Source of the DNA: CAZRNB01 sp964601355
Lineage (GTDB): Bacteria > Planctomycetota > Phycisphaerae > Sedimentisphaerales > Anaerobacaceae
Assembly (NCBI GenBank): GCA_964601355.1
Contig: CAZRNB010000151.1
Location: 1 to 6,012, forward strand
Direction: 5' to 3'
DNA: 6,012 nucleotides
Shown here: positions 6,012-6,012 of the stretch, piece after piece
Layout of the letters: each line of letters begins with the position of its first letter
Numbering within the stretch: position 1 is the stretch's first letter
The notes under the pieces: generated by a model
The model's database searches: none
Told to the model about the DNA's origin: nothing
What the model saw: the letters and a program-made list of their open reading frames with translations, nothing else
Made by a program: the position numbers and the translations under genes

Positions 6012-6012
6012 C

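Overview
The window looks like a chromosomal segment from a PVC-superphylum bacterium, most likely a planctomycete of the Phycisphaerae/Sedimentisphaerales type. This is inferred from two tandem PulG-like prepilin proteins, one with an exact H-X9-DG C-terminal motif and the other with an expanded version, a very short MerR-type regulator, and intergenic spacers made of short AT-rich word repeats. No rRNA, tRNA, CRISPR array or insertion sequence was seen, and no marker gene fixes the taxonomy.

All five convincing genes lie on the minus strand. In order of transcription (right to left) they are: prepilin-like protein B (5128-5925), prepilin-like protein A (4309-5082), a 232-base spacer with small dyads, an 88-aa MerR-type DNA-binding protein (3810-4076), a 180-base spacer carrying a phased, partly palindromic octamer array (3678-3758), a 600-aa SGLT-like sodium:solute symporter (1827-3629), and ribulokinase AraB (71-1753). 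Word-repeat DNA fills the first 70 bases and the araB-symporter gap. A strong REP-like hairpin sits at the right edge (5992-6011).

Functionally, the symporter and AraB make a plausible sugar uptake and phosphorylation pair, probably for L-arabinose: import, isomerisation by an araA product not in this window, then phosphorylation of L-ribulose to L-ribulose-5-phosphate. The MerR-like protein is encoded just upstream and the octamer array lies between it and the symporter, so local control is an attractive but unproven idea. The two prepilins are probably secreted or envelope pseudopilin-like proteins; any link to the sugar genes rests only on proximity.

No clearly undescribed system is visible. 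The most unusual element is the octamer array in front of the symporter-araB pair. The use of TTG as the only plausible start for two of the five genes is also worth noting.
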